DNA of 64,000 bases, from NCBI GenBank assembly GCA_031291305.1, contig JARLJH010000026.1, positions 1-64,000 of the forward strand, given 5' to 3'. The notes beneath the pieces are model-generated. The model did not search any database. It had not been told where the DNA came from and saw nothing but the letters and a program-made list of their open reading frames with translations. Both the position numbers and the translations under genes were made by a program. How positions within the stretch are numbered: position 1 is the stretch's first letter; every line of letters begins with the position of its first letter. Shown piece by piece: positions 42,722 to 51,621 of the stretch. This DNA comes from Rhodoferax sp. (GTDB lineage Bacteria > Pseudomonadota > Gammaproteobacteria > Burkholderiales > Burkholderiaceae_C).

Positions 42722-43459
42722 ATGAGCGACTCATCCAACGCCGGTTTTGCCCAGTTTGTGCCGGGCTTTGATTTTTTGCAGAATTTGGCCAAGAACACCT
42801 CGCAGGCTGTTCCGCAGATGCCCAACATGGCTAACTGGATTGCACCGACGCTGAGCGTGGAAGAGCTTGAAAAGCGCATCGCCGAGCTCAAGGCGGTGCA
42901 TTTCTGGCTGGACCAGAACTCCAAGGCGCTGGCCGCCACGGTGCAGGCGCTGGAAGTGCAAAAGATGACCTTGGTCACGTTGAAGAGTTTGAACTTCAAC
43001 ATCGGTGAAGTGGCCAATGCCTTCAAGATCAAGTCTGCCGATATGGCCGCATCAAGCCAGCCAAAAACTACTGACACCGCGGCTGCCACGGCGCAGACTG
43101 TGAACGATGTGGCCGGGAAAACTGAAGAGATTGCTCAAAAGGCAGGTGACGTCGCCAAACCTGCCGCTGCCGCTTTGGTGGACCCGATGCAGTTGTGGAC
43201 ATCGCTCACGCAACAGTTTCAAGCCATCGCCGCCAGCGCCATGGCTGAAGCGGGCAAGGTCGCCGCCATGGACGTGGGCAAGAACCTGGTTAAAGGTGCC
43301 GTTAAGGGTGTGGACAAACAGGTGGCCAAGGCCTCGGCCAAATCCGCTGTGAGCGCGCCTGCCAAGAAAGCGCCCGCCAAACGAGCCGCCGCGAAAACGC
43401 CAGCCAAAAAGGCTGCCAGCCGCGCTGCGCCCAAAGCGGCAGGCCTGCGTCGCCGCTGA
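42722..43459 (+). CDS. phaM: PhaM-type polyhydroxyalkanoate granule protein
   Basis: A 245-residue protein. The N-terminal part (VPQMPNMANWIAPTLSVEELEKRI, then ELKAVHFWLDQNSKALAATVQALEVQKMTL in pieces) matches PhaM of Ralstonia, which activates PHA synthase and ties granules to the nucleoid. The C-terminal 60 residues are Ala/Lys/Pro repeats (PAKKAPAKRAAAKTPAKKA), the DNA-binding tail of PhaM. It is preceded by CAGGAGATTTTC and followed by a FIST gene after 20 nt. A generic phasin is the alternative; the tail makes PhaM more likely. Confidence 0.85.
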   Translation: MSDSSNAGFAQFVPGFDFLQNLAKNTSQAVPQMPNMANWIAPTLSVEELEKRIAELKAVHFWLDQNSKALAATVQALEVQKMTLVTLKSLNFNIGEVANAFKIKSADMAASSQPKTTDTAAATAQTVNDVAGKTEEIAQKAGDVAKPAAAALVDPMQLWTSLTQQFQAIAASAMAEAGKVAAMDVGKNLVKGAVKGVDKQVAKASAKSAVSAPAKKAPAKRAAAKTPAKKAASRAAPKAAGLRRR

Positions 43460-43479
43460 ACCCGCTACCGGATATCGCC

Positions 43480-44751
43480 ATGAAGCTGTTTCCTTACGCG
43501 CACGCCACCCATCCGCGCTGGGACATGGCCGTGGGCCTGGTGCTGGCACAGTTGCGTGCCCAGATGACGCTGCATGGTTATGCAGCCAACCCGACGCTGG
43601 CGCTGCTGTACATCACAGACCACTACGTTGCGCACGCGCAGGATATTCTGGAGCAACTCAGCAGCGAGCTGCCCGAAGTCACCGACTGGACCGGTACAGT
43701 CGGCGTGGGCATTGCCTCCAACAATGTTGAGTATTTTGACGAGCCCGCGCTGGCGGTCATGCTGTGCGAATTACCGACCGACCAATACCGTGTGTTCTCC
43801 GGTGTGGCCCCGCTGGGCTTGGCGTTTGAGGCGCACACGGCGCTGGTGCATGCTGACCCGCATACCGCTGAACTGTCAGACCTGATTGTCGAGATGGCGG
43901 CGCGTACCGATTCGGGCTACCTGTTCGGCGGACTCTCCAGCAGCCGTGGTGCATCGGTGCAGTTTGCCGTGGCCGGGGACGGCAATGTCAAAGGCCAGGG
44001 TGCGGCCAGTGGCGTGTTCAGCGGTGGCCTGAGCGGCGTGGCCTTTGGCCCTGGCGTGAACATGGTGTCGCGCGTGACGCAGGGCTGCCTGCCGGTGGCC
44101 AAGGCACATCAGGTGACCGCCGCCGAGCACAACCTGGTGCTGGCCCTGGACGGCGAGCCCGCTCTGGAAGTGCTGCTGCGCGAGTTGGATGTCACTCTGG
44201 ATGAGCCGCATGAGGCGCTGCAAGCCGTGCGTGCAACGCTTGCAGGCCTGACCGAACGCGCTGGCACGGCTGGTGGCGCAGGCGATGCACCCACTATCAC
44301 CCGCACAGGCAACTTTGGCAGCGATGTGCTGGTGCGCCACATCATCGGTCTGGACCCGGTACGCTACGGCGTTGCCGTGGCCTCGCCCGTGAAGGAAGGC
44401 ATGGAACTGGCGTTTTGCCAGCGCAATGTGCAGGCTGCCCGCGCCGATCTGATGCGCGTGTGTGCCGAAATCCGCGAAGAACTGGAGCCTGCGGAGATGG
44501 CGTTGGAGTCCGCTTCAGCGCTGGCGGTGTCCGAGGCCGAAGCTGCCCCGCATCCGGCGCGCGGTATTGCCGGTGCCATTTATGTGAGTTGTTCCGGGCG
44601 TGGCGGTGAGCACTTTGGTGGCCCGAGCGCCGAGCTGCAAATTATTCGCAGGGCTTTGGGCGATGTGCCGCTGGTGGGTTTTTTTGCTGGTGGCGAGATC
44701 GCCCGCAATCACCTGTATGGCTATACCGGTGTGTTGACGGTCCTTACATAA
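43480..44751 (+). CDS. FIST-domain sensory protein
   Basis: A 423-residue protein with FIST N (DWTGTVGVGIASNNVEYFDEPALAV region) and FIST C (GAIYVSCSGRGGEHFGG region) domains, a ligand-binding fold predicted to sense small molecules such as amino acids. No membrane segment or output domain is seen, so it is probably a stand-alone ligand binder. It may be co-transcribed with phaM. The stop codon is at the edge of repeat copy E. Confidence 0.85.
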   Translation: MKLFPYAHATHPRWDMAVGLVLAQLRAQMTLHGYAANPTLALLYITDHYVAHAQDILEQLSSELPEVTDWTGTVGVGIASNNVEYFDEPALAVMLCELPTDQYRVFSGVAPLGLAFEAHTALVHADPHTAELSDLIVEMAARTDSGYLFGGLSSSRGASVQFAVAGDGNVKGQGAASGVFSGGLSGVAFGPGVNMVSRVTQGCLPVAKAHQVTAAEHNLVLALDGEPALEVLLRELDVTLDEPHEALQAVRATLAGLTERAGTAGGAGDAPTITRTGNFGSDVLVRHIIGLDPVRYGVAVASPVKEGMELAFCQRNVQAARADLMRVCAEIREELEPAEMALESASALAVSEAEAAPHPARGIAGAIYVSCSGRGGEHFGGPSAELQIIRRALGDVPLVGFFAGGEIARNHLYGYTGVLTVLT

Positions 44752-44806
44752 AATCAACCTGTAGACCCCGTATTTCCTTAGTGTATAGCTTCTCAAACTG
44801 TAGCAA
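44751..44806. repeat. Dispersed GGGCTAGAGGC repeat, copy E (reverse, diverged)
   Basis: Reverse complement reads GAAGCTATACACTAAGGAAATACGGGGTCTACAGGTTGATTTT in pieces, the same layout as copies A-D with several changes. It fills the gap between the FIST gene and the di-heme gene, two convergent genes, and overlaps the FIST stop codon. Confidence 0.45.
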
Positions 44807-44824
44807 TATCCAGCTGCTGATCGC

Positions 44825-46147
44825 TTACAGAGACTTGAGAAAGTCCACCAAGGCCGCGCGCTCTTCCTGGCTCAGCCGGGTAAAGCGCTCACGTGCCGGG
44901 CGTGCTTCTCCCGCATGCCAAAGAATGGCCTCGGGCAGGGTTCGTGCTCGGCCATCATGAAGGAAAAACGTGGCTTCGCTTACCGCCGCGGTGGCTCCCA
45001 GTCCCCACAGAGGGGCGGTTCGCCAGTCGCGCCCGCCTGCTTGGTAGTCAGGGCGGTGGTCCGAAAGGCCTTCGCCCATGTCGTGAACCAGCAGATCGGT
45101 GTAGGGTTGGATCGTCTGCCCGGCCAGATGCGGCGAGCGTGCTTTCGGGTCGGTCACCAGCTCAGGGCGGTGGCACGCCGCACACCCGATCTCCGCAAAT
45201 TTGGCTTCACCGCGTTTCACGGCTGGGTCGTCCGCACGGTGCCGCGCTGGCAGCTCAAGATGCGCAAGGTAGAACTCGACATCGTCCAGTTGTCCGGCAG
45301 ACAGCTCGGGTGAGCCTCCGGTTGGGGCCTTCTTGCAGGCGGTCTGCACGGGCATGCAGTTTTCGCCAGGAAACAGTGGCGACGTGATGCCCAGGTCGCC
45401 GTTGAACGCACCGGCAGATTGCGCCCGCAGGGTTGGCATGTTGGATTTGTAACCAAAGCGGCCCACCTCCATGCGCTGGGTTTCTGGGTTCCAGACATGG
45501 TTTGCGCGGCCCTTGATGCCATCGGGCTTGGGCTCCTTGGCCAACGCTTCCAGCGTGGATGCTGGCACTGCGTCAAGCAAGCCCATGCCGACCATCTGCT
45601 GGCCGACGCGTGGCGATGTGAGCACGCCTTTGATGGGGCCATAGGCCAGTTCGGCGAAGTGGACTTGCGGCTGGCGCAGCGACACCTTTTCGCCACCGGC
45701 GAGCGTCACCGTTTTGACTTCGCGCCATGTGAGATACGCGCGCCCCTCGCCCGCCACGCCGGGGATGCCTTCCTCATTCAACTGGCCACCGTAGGCAGGG
45801 TGGGGCTTGGGGCCACCGTGGCTGTCGTGTCCCGGCACCGAGAGTCGCACCAGCATCGACAACATGCGCTCATCCGCGGTTGCCGGTGGCTGGCCCCGGC
45901 CATTGTGCGGATGGCAGGAGGCGCAGGCGAGCCGGTTGTAGAGCGGACCAAGTCCGTCCACCAGCTCGTCTTTTGAAGGCGCCACCACCCAGCTTTGGCG
46001 CACCAGCGTGCGACCACGGAAAAATTGCTCGCGCTCGGTGTTTGAAAGGCTTGGCAAGGGCTGAGCAAAAGCTTCGGGCGACACGATGTCTTGCGCAAAG
46101 ACGTTCGCTGCCGTGAGGGCCATGACCAACAAGAGGGATCTTTTCAT
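44825..46147 (-). CDS. Di-heme c-type cytochrome, DUF1111/DHOR family
   Basis: A 440-residue secreted protein with signal peptide MKRSLLLVMALTAANVFAQ. Two heme motifs, CASCH (75-79) and CAACH (322-326), and the segments FFRGRTLVRQSWV, HNGRGQPP and TAPLWGLG plus FFLHDGRARTLPEAILWH define the di-heme oxidoreductase (DUF1111) family related to MauG/peroxidases. Members often lie beside iron-uptake genes. Its ATG overlaps the solute-binding gene stop (ATGA), so it is the last gene of the second TonB operon. Confidence 0.88.
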   Translation of the reverse strand: MKRSLLLVMALTAANVFAQDIVSPEAFAQPLPSLSNTEREQFFRGRTLVRQSWVVAPSKDELVDGLGPLYNRLACASCHPHNGRGQPPATADERMLSMLVRLSVPGHDSHGGPKPHPAYGGQLNEEGIPGVAGEGRAYLTWREVKTVTLAGGEKVSLRQPQVHFAELAYGPIKGVLTSPRVGQQMVGMGLLDAVPASTLEALAKEPKPDGIKGRANHVWNPETQRMEVGRFGYKSNMPTLRAQSAGAFNGDLGITSPLFPGENCMPVQTACKKAPTGGSPELSAGQLDDVEFYLAHLELPARHRADDPAVKRGEAKFAEIGCAACHRPELVTDPKARSPHLAGQTIQPYTDLLVHDMGEGLSDHRPDYQAGGRDWRTAPLWGLGATAAVSEATFFLHDGRARTLPEAILWHAGEARPARERFTRLSQEERAALVDFLKSL

Positions 46148-47451
46148 GCTTGCTCCAGCAGTTGGCTGGCCCGTGCCAGCCGCGCGTTGACCTCTGATGC
46201 CCATTGCTGCTCCAGTGCAGCGGCCACGGCTTCGGCCTTGGCATCGTCGCGGCGATTGGCGAAGGCTTGCTGCCAATCGGGCCGGTTGGCATCGGCTTCA
46301 CTGACGGGCACGGTGGACAGCAGTTGCCTGGCTTGCTCACCGCGTTCGCCGCTGGTTGCCCGCGCCTTGGGCCAGAGTGCTGTCAGCTTGTCGCGTGGCT
46401 GTGCCAGCACGGTATCGAACAGCGCCGCGATCAGTGGCAGGCGGCCACGGGTGCGTTCGCCGTCGTACTCGTAACCGCCCGCCTCTGCCGCGACAAAAGG
46501 ATTGTGGTAGCCAGCGTCAAGTCCGGCGTACACAGAGGGCCGCACTGGCAGTTTGCGGACATCGGGGTGGGTGACGAGTTTCTGTCCTGCATCTGATTGC
46601 AAAAAGCTGACGAAAGCGCGCGCACCGTCGAGATTGTGCGCAGCGGCCATGATGGCGACCTGTCCCGAATGGACACCGCCATGCTTCGGGTAGATGAAGC
46701 GCAGCGGTGCGCCCTTGGCAATGGCAGCAGCGACGAAGAAGTCGATGGAGGGACCGATGCCATGCCGCCCGGATGACAATTCGTCACTGACAAAGGTGCC
46801 ACCGGCATTCACCAGACTTGAATTGGCGGTGGCGGCGCTCCACATGGCCCAGCCCTTTTCCCAGCCATAAGCTTGCAGTGGGATATCCGCCATGGGCGGT
46901 GCAAAACCAACCTTGCCTGGGTTGGGCAGCGCGATATGCCCGGCGTAACGCGGGTCGGCCAGGTCCATCCAGTCGGTCGGCTCTGGTAGCTCGTGTGCCT
47001 TCAGGTAGGCGAGGTTCACGGCAAATCCGTAGGCGGCGGTTTCTGTTGCGGTGTAGTAGCCATCCGGGTCATCAATCAGTGTGTTACCGATCCGGCCCGG
47101 CAGACCGCTGCGGTCGATATCAAGTTTTCTTAATAGGCCTTCGCGTTTCAGAATCGCAAAGTTGGGCGGCGAGGGTGTCCAATAGACATCAACCCCCTCC
47201 GGGCTGGGATGTCTCAAGGTTGGCAACGCGTCGTACGGCATATGCCAGACGATGCGCAGACGCCAGTCGGGATACGCCTTCTCAAACGCTGCCTCAAACC
47301 GCGAGACGACTTCGTCGGGATAACTGGTGACGACCACCACATCGCGTCGCTGTGCCGCCCTCGTTGCTCCTGCCGGGCCAGCCAAAGCCAGAAGTCCCAG
47401 CCCCTTGACGAAAGTACGCCGTGATGGCTTGTGTATAGATGATTTCAGCAT
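46144..47451 (-). CDS. Tat-exported solute-binding protein (iron-type), no transporter
   Basis: A 435-residue protein. The leader KPSRRTFVKGLGLLALAG is a twin-arginine signal (SRRTFVK). The body VVVVTSYPDEVVSRFEAAFEKAYP, then YGFAVNLAYLK and WMDLADPRYAGHIALPNPGKVGFA, matches the Fe(III)/ABC solute-binding family 1 fold. No permease or ATPase gene is near, and TonB genes lie upstream instead. Tat export suggests that the protein is folded, perhaps with cofactor, before export. The ATG at 47451 is chosen for the Tat signal; the longer frame is unsupported. Confidence 0.82.
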   Translation of the reverse strand: MLKSSIHKPSRRTFVKGLGLLALAGPAGATRAAQRRDVVVVTSYPDEVVSRFEAAFEKAYPDWRLRIVWHMPYDALPTLRHPSPEGVDVYWTPSPPNFAILKREGLLRKLDIDRSGLPGRIGNTLIDDPDGYYTATETAAYGFAVNLAYLKAHELPEPTDWMDLADPRYAGHIALPNPGKVGFAPPMADIPLQAYGWEKGWAMWSAATANSSLVNAGGTFVSDELSSGRHGIGPSIDFFVAAAIAKGAPLRFIYPKHGGVHSGQVAIMAAAHNLDGARAFVSFLQSDAGQKLVTHPDVRKLPVRPSVYAGLDAGYHNPFVAAEAGGYEYDGERTRGRLPLIAALFDTVLAQPRDKLTALWPKARATSGERGEQARQLLSTVPVSEADANRPDWQQAFANRRDDAKAEAVAAALEQQWASEVNARLARASQLLEQA

Positions 47452-47491
47452 TCCATATCTCCCAAAAGAATTCAGCGCGAAACAGGCGCCA

Positions 47492-48331
47492 CTAGTCGAT
47501 GGCTTTGCGCACCTCGATGGCGTTGAGCCAGCGAACATGGCGCGCGCCGAGATGGGTGTCTTGTGTTGACAGCATGGCAATCCTGCCTTCATCCTCCGCC
47601 AGCGGTTTGCCGTTTTTCTCGAAATACACTAGCACCCCGTCGCCCAGCGCGGAATTGAAAATCTCGTTCCAGGAAAACACGATCGCATAGTCGTCGCTGG
47701 CCCGGGCAATGATGATGATCTTCTTCAGGTCGTGGCGACCCGGTGCCAGGATCACCGCCTTTTCGAGCAATGTCCGCAGCAGCACGCCCTTGAATGTCTC
47801 TGTCTGACCTGCTGTGGCCTGCGATTGCGACACGACCGTGATCTCGTGCAGATCCTGAGCGGGCAGTTTCCGTAGGTCGTCAATGCTCAGATCAAGTTTG
47901 TGACCGACTGCACCCGTGACAGAAAGGCTCTGGGTGACATACGTCAGTAGGCCGGGTATTTCGCCTTTCATGCCCAGAACCCAGTCCGCCAGGCGGATAG
48001 CCTCCTCGGGCTTTACGGTGGCATTGGCTGGCATGAACGGCAAACTGGCTTTGCCTTCCTTCATCCAGCCAAGCCCAGTCGGGCCTGTCCCCTTCATGAT
48101 GTGCTGCGCGAGCTTTGCGGTGGCATCCTTCTGGCCGGTGTATTTGGCGGCCACGTCCTGGTAGGGCGGGCCAATGAGTTTTTCGGCACCGCGATGGCAG
48201 GACAGGCAGCCGCTCTTGATGGCCAGGTCCAACTCGTCGGCAGCGCTGGCTTGTCCGGCGATCAGCAAGCCCGCCATGATGACAATGCAGTGCATCGGGT
48301 TCGGGTGGGGTTTATACACATGCAAATTCAT
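47492..48331 (-). CDS. Cytochrome c fused to a molybdopterin-oxidoreductase-like domain
   Basis: A 279-residue protein: signal peptide ending GQASA, a short c-type domain with CLSCH (42-46), then a domain resembling the Moco part of sulfite-oxidase/YedY proteins (ETFKGVLLRTLLEKAVIL, FSWNEIFNSALGDGVLVYFE, ARHVRWLNAIEV). The Cys that ligates Mo in such enzymes is not seen in the corresponding segment (VVSQSQATAGQTETF), so catalysis at Mo is doubtful. The ATG at 48331 follows GGAGCAATC. It lies between the receptor and the solute-binding protein. Confidence 0.75.
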   Translation of the reverse strand: MNLHVYKPHPNPMHCIVIMAGLLIAGQASAADELDLAIKSGCLSCHRGAEKLIGPPYQDVAAKYTGQKDATAKLAQHIMKGTGPTGLGWMKEGKASLPFMPANATVKPEEAIRLADWVLGMKGEIPGLLTYVTQSLSVTGAVGHKLDLSIDDLRKLPAQDLHEITVVSQSQATAGQTETFKGVLLRTLLEKAVILAPGRHDLKKIIIIARASDDYAIVFSWNEIFNSALGDGVLVYFEKNGKPLAEDEGRIAMLSTQDTHLGARHVRWLNAIEVRKAID

Positions 48332-48440
48332 GATTGCTCCATTTCTTGCGGGATCGCCATGGGCAATCCGGGATAGAGGCGCGCTGGTGATGTAGCGCTG
48401 ACGCATCACCAGCGCGGCACGATGAGTCTTTGGAACTCGT

Positions 48441-50453
48441 TCAGAAGCTGTACTTCATGTTGGCAAAAAACGTCCGTCCGGGCATGGGGTAGCCGTCGGA
48501 CAGTTCGTAATTTTGGTCGAGCAGGTTGGCGACGCCGAGCTCAATCGATGTGTCCTTGCGCGGCTTCCAGAGGGCCTTGGCGCCGAGCAGCGTGAATCCG
48601 CCGAGGCGCGTGTAGCCGTTGCCGTAGGTGACGGTGCGTCCGTCCTCGCTATCGACCGTGCCTTCGAATTCCCACGCATTGGCTGGTTTCCAGCCTAGAT
48701 GCGCGAATAACTTGTGACGCGGGGTGTCGGTCAGCGGGATCGCCGGGTTGGAGATATTCACGCGATCCATATAGGTGTAGTTGACACCGGCTGACCAGTT
48801 TCGCCATTGTTGTTCCAACGACAGCTCAATGCCTTCGTGGCGCGCGGTGCCGACGTTCTGCATCTGGTTGCAGGTGACATTCGGGGTTGGGCCGGACGCA
48901 CATTGGTTCGCTGCGGTGACGACGACGCTCTGAATGGCATCTTCGATACGGCTATGGAACACCGCAGCCTGCGCGACCGCACCCTGCCAGGGTTTGCTCC
49001 GGATGCCGATCTCCATGTTGCTTGCTGTCTCTGGTTCCAGCGCCGGGTTGTAGAGCGCCGAACCCAGTTTGAACGAGTAGCGATCCTTGATGGTCGGGAA
49101 GCGGGATTTTTTGGCGACACTGCCATAGATTTCGGTGTCTCCCAGCGTGTGTGTTAGCTCGGCCAGCCCGTTATTTTTGGAGACGTCACCCTTTGTGTAG
49201 GTTTCGGCCTCTTTGGTTTCGCGCCGGTCATGGCTGGCACCCAAACGCAGGCGCCAGTCGGGTGCAAGATTGATCGCATCCTCCACCGCAAACGACGTCG
49301 TGACATCCTTGAAATTCTTGTCTGCAATGTTCGGATTCCATTCGTTGTGCCGATCTTCTTTGAAGTGGTAGGCAACGCGCAGCTCATGGTTGGCAAAAAG
49401 GTAGCTCGCCAGTTCCGCGCTGGCACCACGGCTGCCGTCGTTATAGCGGCTCGGGAAGGATGTGTTGTTGAGCTGGGTCGTGTAGGTGCCGTTGGTATAG
49501 GCGTCTATTCCGTTGCGGTAGGTGTCGTCATAGACGCGAAGCTTGACGATGTGATCCTTGCCCACTGCAAAGTTTCCGAGGGCGTAGACGCTCTCCACGT
49601 TCCAGTATGGCCAGCGCCAGTAGCGCACGCTGGTGCCCAGGGTGCCGGGCGCTGCGCCAGCATAGGGCGGATTGCCCTTCTCGCCTTCTTGCTTGACGTA
49701 GCCCAGCGCGAACTCGTCAGTGGTGTTCGGTGTGATACCTATTTTCAGCGACACCTTCTTGTCGGTACGGTAGGAGTTTTCCCGCTGGCTTCCATCCTCG
49801 ACCACCATGGGGGTTGAATTCTTGGCGCTGGTAGAAATGGCGCGCGATTTGTAGTCTGCCGAGAGCGGGAAGTTGTCGGCATCAAGATAAGAGGTGCCTG
49901 CCTGGAAGTACCATGACCCCTGGTTGCTGCCGATATTGGCGGCCACCCGTTTTTCGCCACCGCTGCCAAAGCCCATGCGTACATCGCCTTCGAAGGGGCG
50001 CGTGGGTTTGCGCGTGACCAGATTGATGGCTCCGCCCAGCACGTTGGGTCCATAGAGCAGTGATGCGGCGCCCTTGGCAACGCGAATTTCCGACAGATCG
50101 AAAGTTGTGAAACGACCAAAGTCCACATAGCCGTCATAGGGTACGTAAGTCGGGATGCCGTCGATGAACAGGGGCACTTGGCGCACGTCAAAGCCGCGCA
50201 GGTAAACGATGTCTTCGTTGCGGCTGTTGTGGGACACGCTCATGCCGGGTACGAGTGCGACGGCCGCACCGACGGTGTCACGGTTGAACTTCTCCAGCGT
50301 GTCGCTGGTCACGGTACTCTCAGTGTCGATAGTCGGGCTTGCCTTGCCGACCACTTCCACGGTTCCCAGTTGGAAGGGGTCCGCGGCCACGGCGGGTAAG
50401 GCGATGGCCGATGCCACCAGCGTTGGTAGAAGACGAAGTTTGAAGTGATGCAT
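48441..50453 (-). CDS. TonB-dependent receptor of the second TonB operon
   Basis: A 670-residue outer-membrane receptor: signal peptide ending LPAVAA, a TonB-box-like TVEVVGK, plug segments MSVSHNSRNEDIVYLRGFDVRQVPLFIDG and GAASLLYGPNVLGGAINLV in pieces, and a C-terminal strand ending MKYSF. The barrel has two Cys (CASGPTPNVTCNQ) in an outer loop that may form a disulfide. The ligand is not clear; the neighbours suggest iron or another metal. It follows exbD by 21 nt on the minus strand. Confidence 0.88.
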   Translation of the reverse strand: MHHFKLRLLPTLVASAIALPAVAADPFQLGTVEVVGKASPTIDTESTVTSDTLEKFNRDTVGAAVALVPGMSVSHNSRNEDIVYLRGFDVRQVPLFIDGIPTYVPYDGYVDFGRFTTFDLSEIRVAKGAASLLYGPNVLGGAINLVTRKPTRPFEGDVRMGFGSGGEKRVAANIGSNQGSWYFQAGTSYLDADNFPLSADYKSRAISTSAKNSTPMVVEDGSQRENSYRTDKKVSLKIGITPNTTDEFALGYVKQEGEKGNPPYAGAAPGTLGTSVRYWRWPYWNVESVYALGNFAVGKDHIVKLRVYDDTYRNGIDAYTNGTYTTQLNNTSFPSRYNDGSRGASAELASYLFANHELRVAYHFKEDRHNEWNPNIADKNFKDVTTSFAVEDAINLAPDWRLRLGASHDRRETKEAETYTKGDVSKNNGLAELTHTLGDTEIYGSVAKKSRFPTIKDRYSFKLGSALYNPALEPETASNMEIGIRSKPWQGAVAQAAVFHSRIEDAIQSVVVTAANQCASGPTPNVTCNQMQNVGTARHEGIELSLEQQWRNWSAGVNYTYMDRVNISNPAIPLTDTPRHKLFAHLGWKPANAWEFEGTVDSEDGRTVTYGNGYTRLGGFTLLGAKALWKPRKDTSIELGVANLLDQNYELSDGYPMPGRTFFANMKYSF

Positions 50454-50474
50454 GCGTGCCCTCCTTGAGCGTGG

Positions 50475-50882
50475 TTAGGATTCAGAGACAGTGACAAAAC
50501 CGATGCGCGAGAGTCCCATGCGCGCGGCCAAGGCCATGACTTGGGCAATGTGCTCGTACGGTGTGAGCCGATCAGCGTGGATACGTAGTTCCGGTACGGG
50601 CTGTTGTTTGGCGGCTTCTGTCATGCGCTGGGTCAGGCTCGCCTGGCTGACGGGCTCACCGTTCCAGAACAGGTCACCGTTGGCGCGAATGGCCAGTTGC
50701 ACCGGTGCCTTTGGCTGAGTGGCGTCAGCGTTTGCCTTGGGCAGGTCGATCTTGACGGCATGGGTCAGCAACGGCGCGGTGACGATAAAGATCACCAGCA
50801 GCACCAGCATGACATCAATCAGCGGCACCATGTTGATCTCTGCCAGGTGGCGCTCACCCCGGGAGGAATTTGGCATGGCCAT
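50475..50882 (-). CDS. exbD: Biopolymer transport protein ExbD (second system)
   Basis: A 135-residue ExbD: the helix NMVPLIDVMLVLLVIFIVT carries the essential Asp (IDVM), followed by a periplasmic domain. It overlaps the stop of exbB by one base and precedes the receptor gene. It is clearly different in sequence from the ExbD at 38.1 kb, so the two systems are not recent duplicates. Confidence 0.93.
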   Translation of the reverse strand: MAMPNSSRGERHLAEINMVPLIDVMLVLLVIFIVTAPLLTHAVKIDLPKANADATQPKAPVQLAIRANGDLFWNGEPVSQASLTQRMTEAAKQQPVPELRIHADRLTPYEHIAQVMALAARMGLSRIGFVTVSES

Positions 50883-51619
50883 TAGCGACTCTCGGTAGCG
50901 AGTGGCATGGCGGCCGGGAGGCTTGCCTTGCGGTCAACGGATGCCGCGTGGACACCAGTGCCCAAAAATGCCAGCAACTCGTGTGCAAAGGCATCAAGTT
51001 CATTGGCAGCGGTTCGTGTTTTGCGGACGAAGGCGTTGTAGGCCAGCACGGCAGGAATGGCCACAGCCAGACCGAAGGCCGTCATCACCAAGGCTTCGCC
51101 GACGGGGCCTGCAACCTTGTCGAGGGAACCCTGCCCACTCATGCCAATGGCGATCAGTGCATGGTAAATACCCCAAACAGTACCGAGCAGACCCACGAAG
51201 GGTGCGGTGGAACCGACGGTTGCCAGTATGGCAAGGCCACCTTCCTGGTGATCCTGTTCCTGGGAGACCGCTTGCGCAAAATGGCTGGCGAGGAATTCGG
51301 CAGGATCCGGCAGTTTCACCAGCCGACGTTCGCTGCCACGGCACCATCGATTCCAAGCCTCGAACCCGACCGCTGCTACACGCCCATAAGCTTCGACGGG
51401 CGGCGCATCAAGGAGTGACAGAGAAAGCGCTTGGGGTGTTGTCGCTTTCCTGTAGGTGTCGAGAAAATCGCGACTGGCCCGTGCAGCGCTGCGCAATTGC
51501 ACACTTTTTAGCAGAATAAGCGTCCAGGACATCAGCGACATGGCAAGCAATGCGACCAACACGAATTGCCCCAGCAGGTCTGCCTGAACGAGAAAATGGG
51601 AAAGACCGTAATCTTGCAT
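50882..51619 (-). CDS. exbB: Biopolymer transport protein ExbB (second system)
   Basis: A 245-residue ExbB with three membrane segments; ATVGSTAPFVGLLGTVWGIYHAL and VMTAFGLAVAIPAVLAYN are the family segments. It lies 2 nt after tonB and couples to ExbD. As with the first system, the order is tonB-exbB-exbD-receptor. Confidence 0.93.
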   Translation of the reverse strand: MQDYGLSHFLVQADLLGQFVLVALLAMSLMSWTLILLKSVQLRSAARASRDFLDTYRKATTPQALSLSLLDAPPVEAYGRVAAVGFEAWNRWCRGSERRLVKLPDPAEFLASHFAQAVSQEQDHQEGGLAILATVGSTAPFVGLLGTVWGIYHALIAIGMSGQGSLDKVAGPVGEALVMTAFGLAVAIPAVLAYNAFVRKTRTAANELDAFAHELLAFLGTGVHAASVDRKASLPAAMPLATESR

Positions 51620-51621
51620 AG

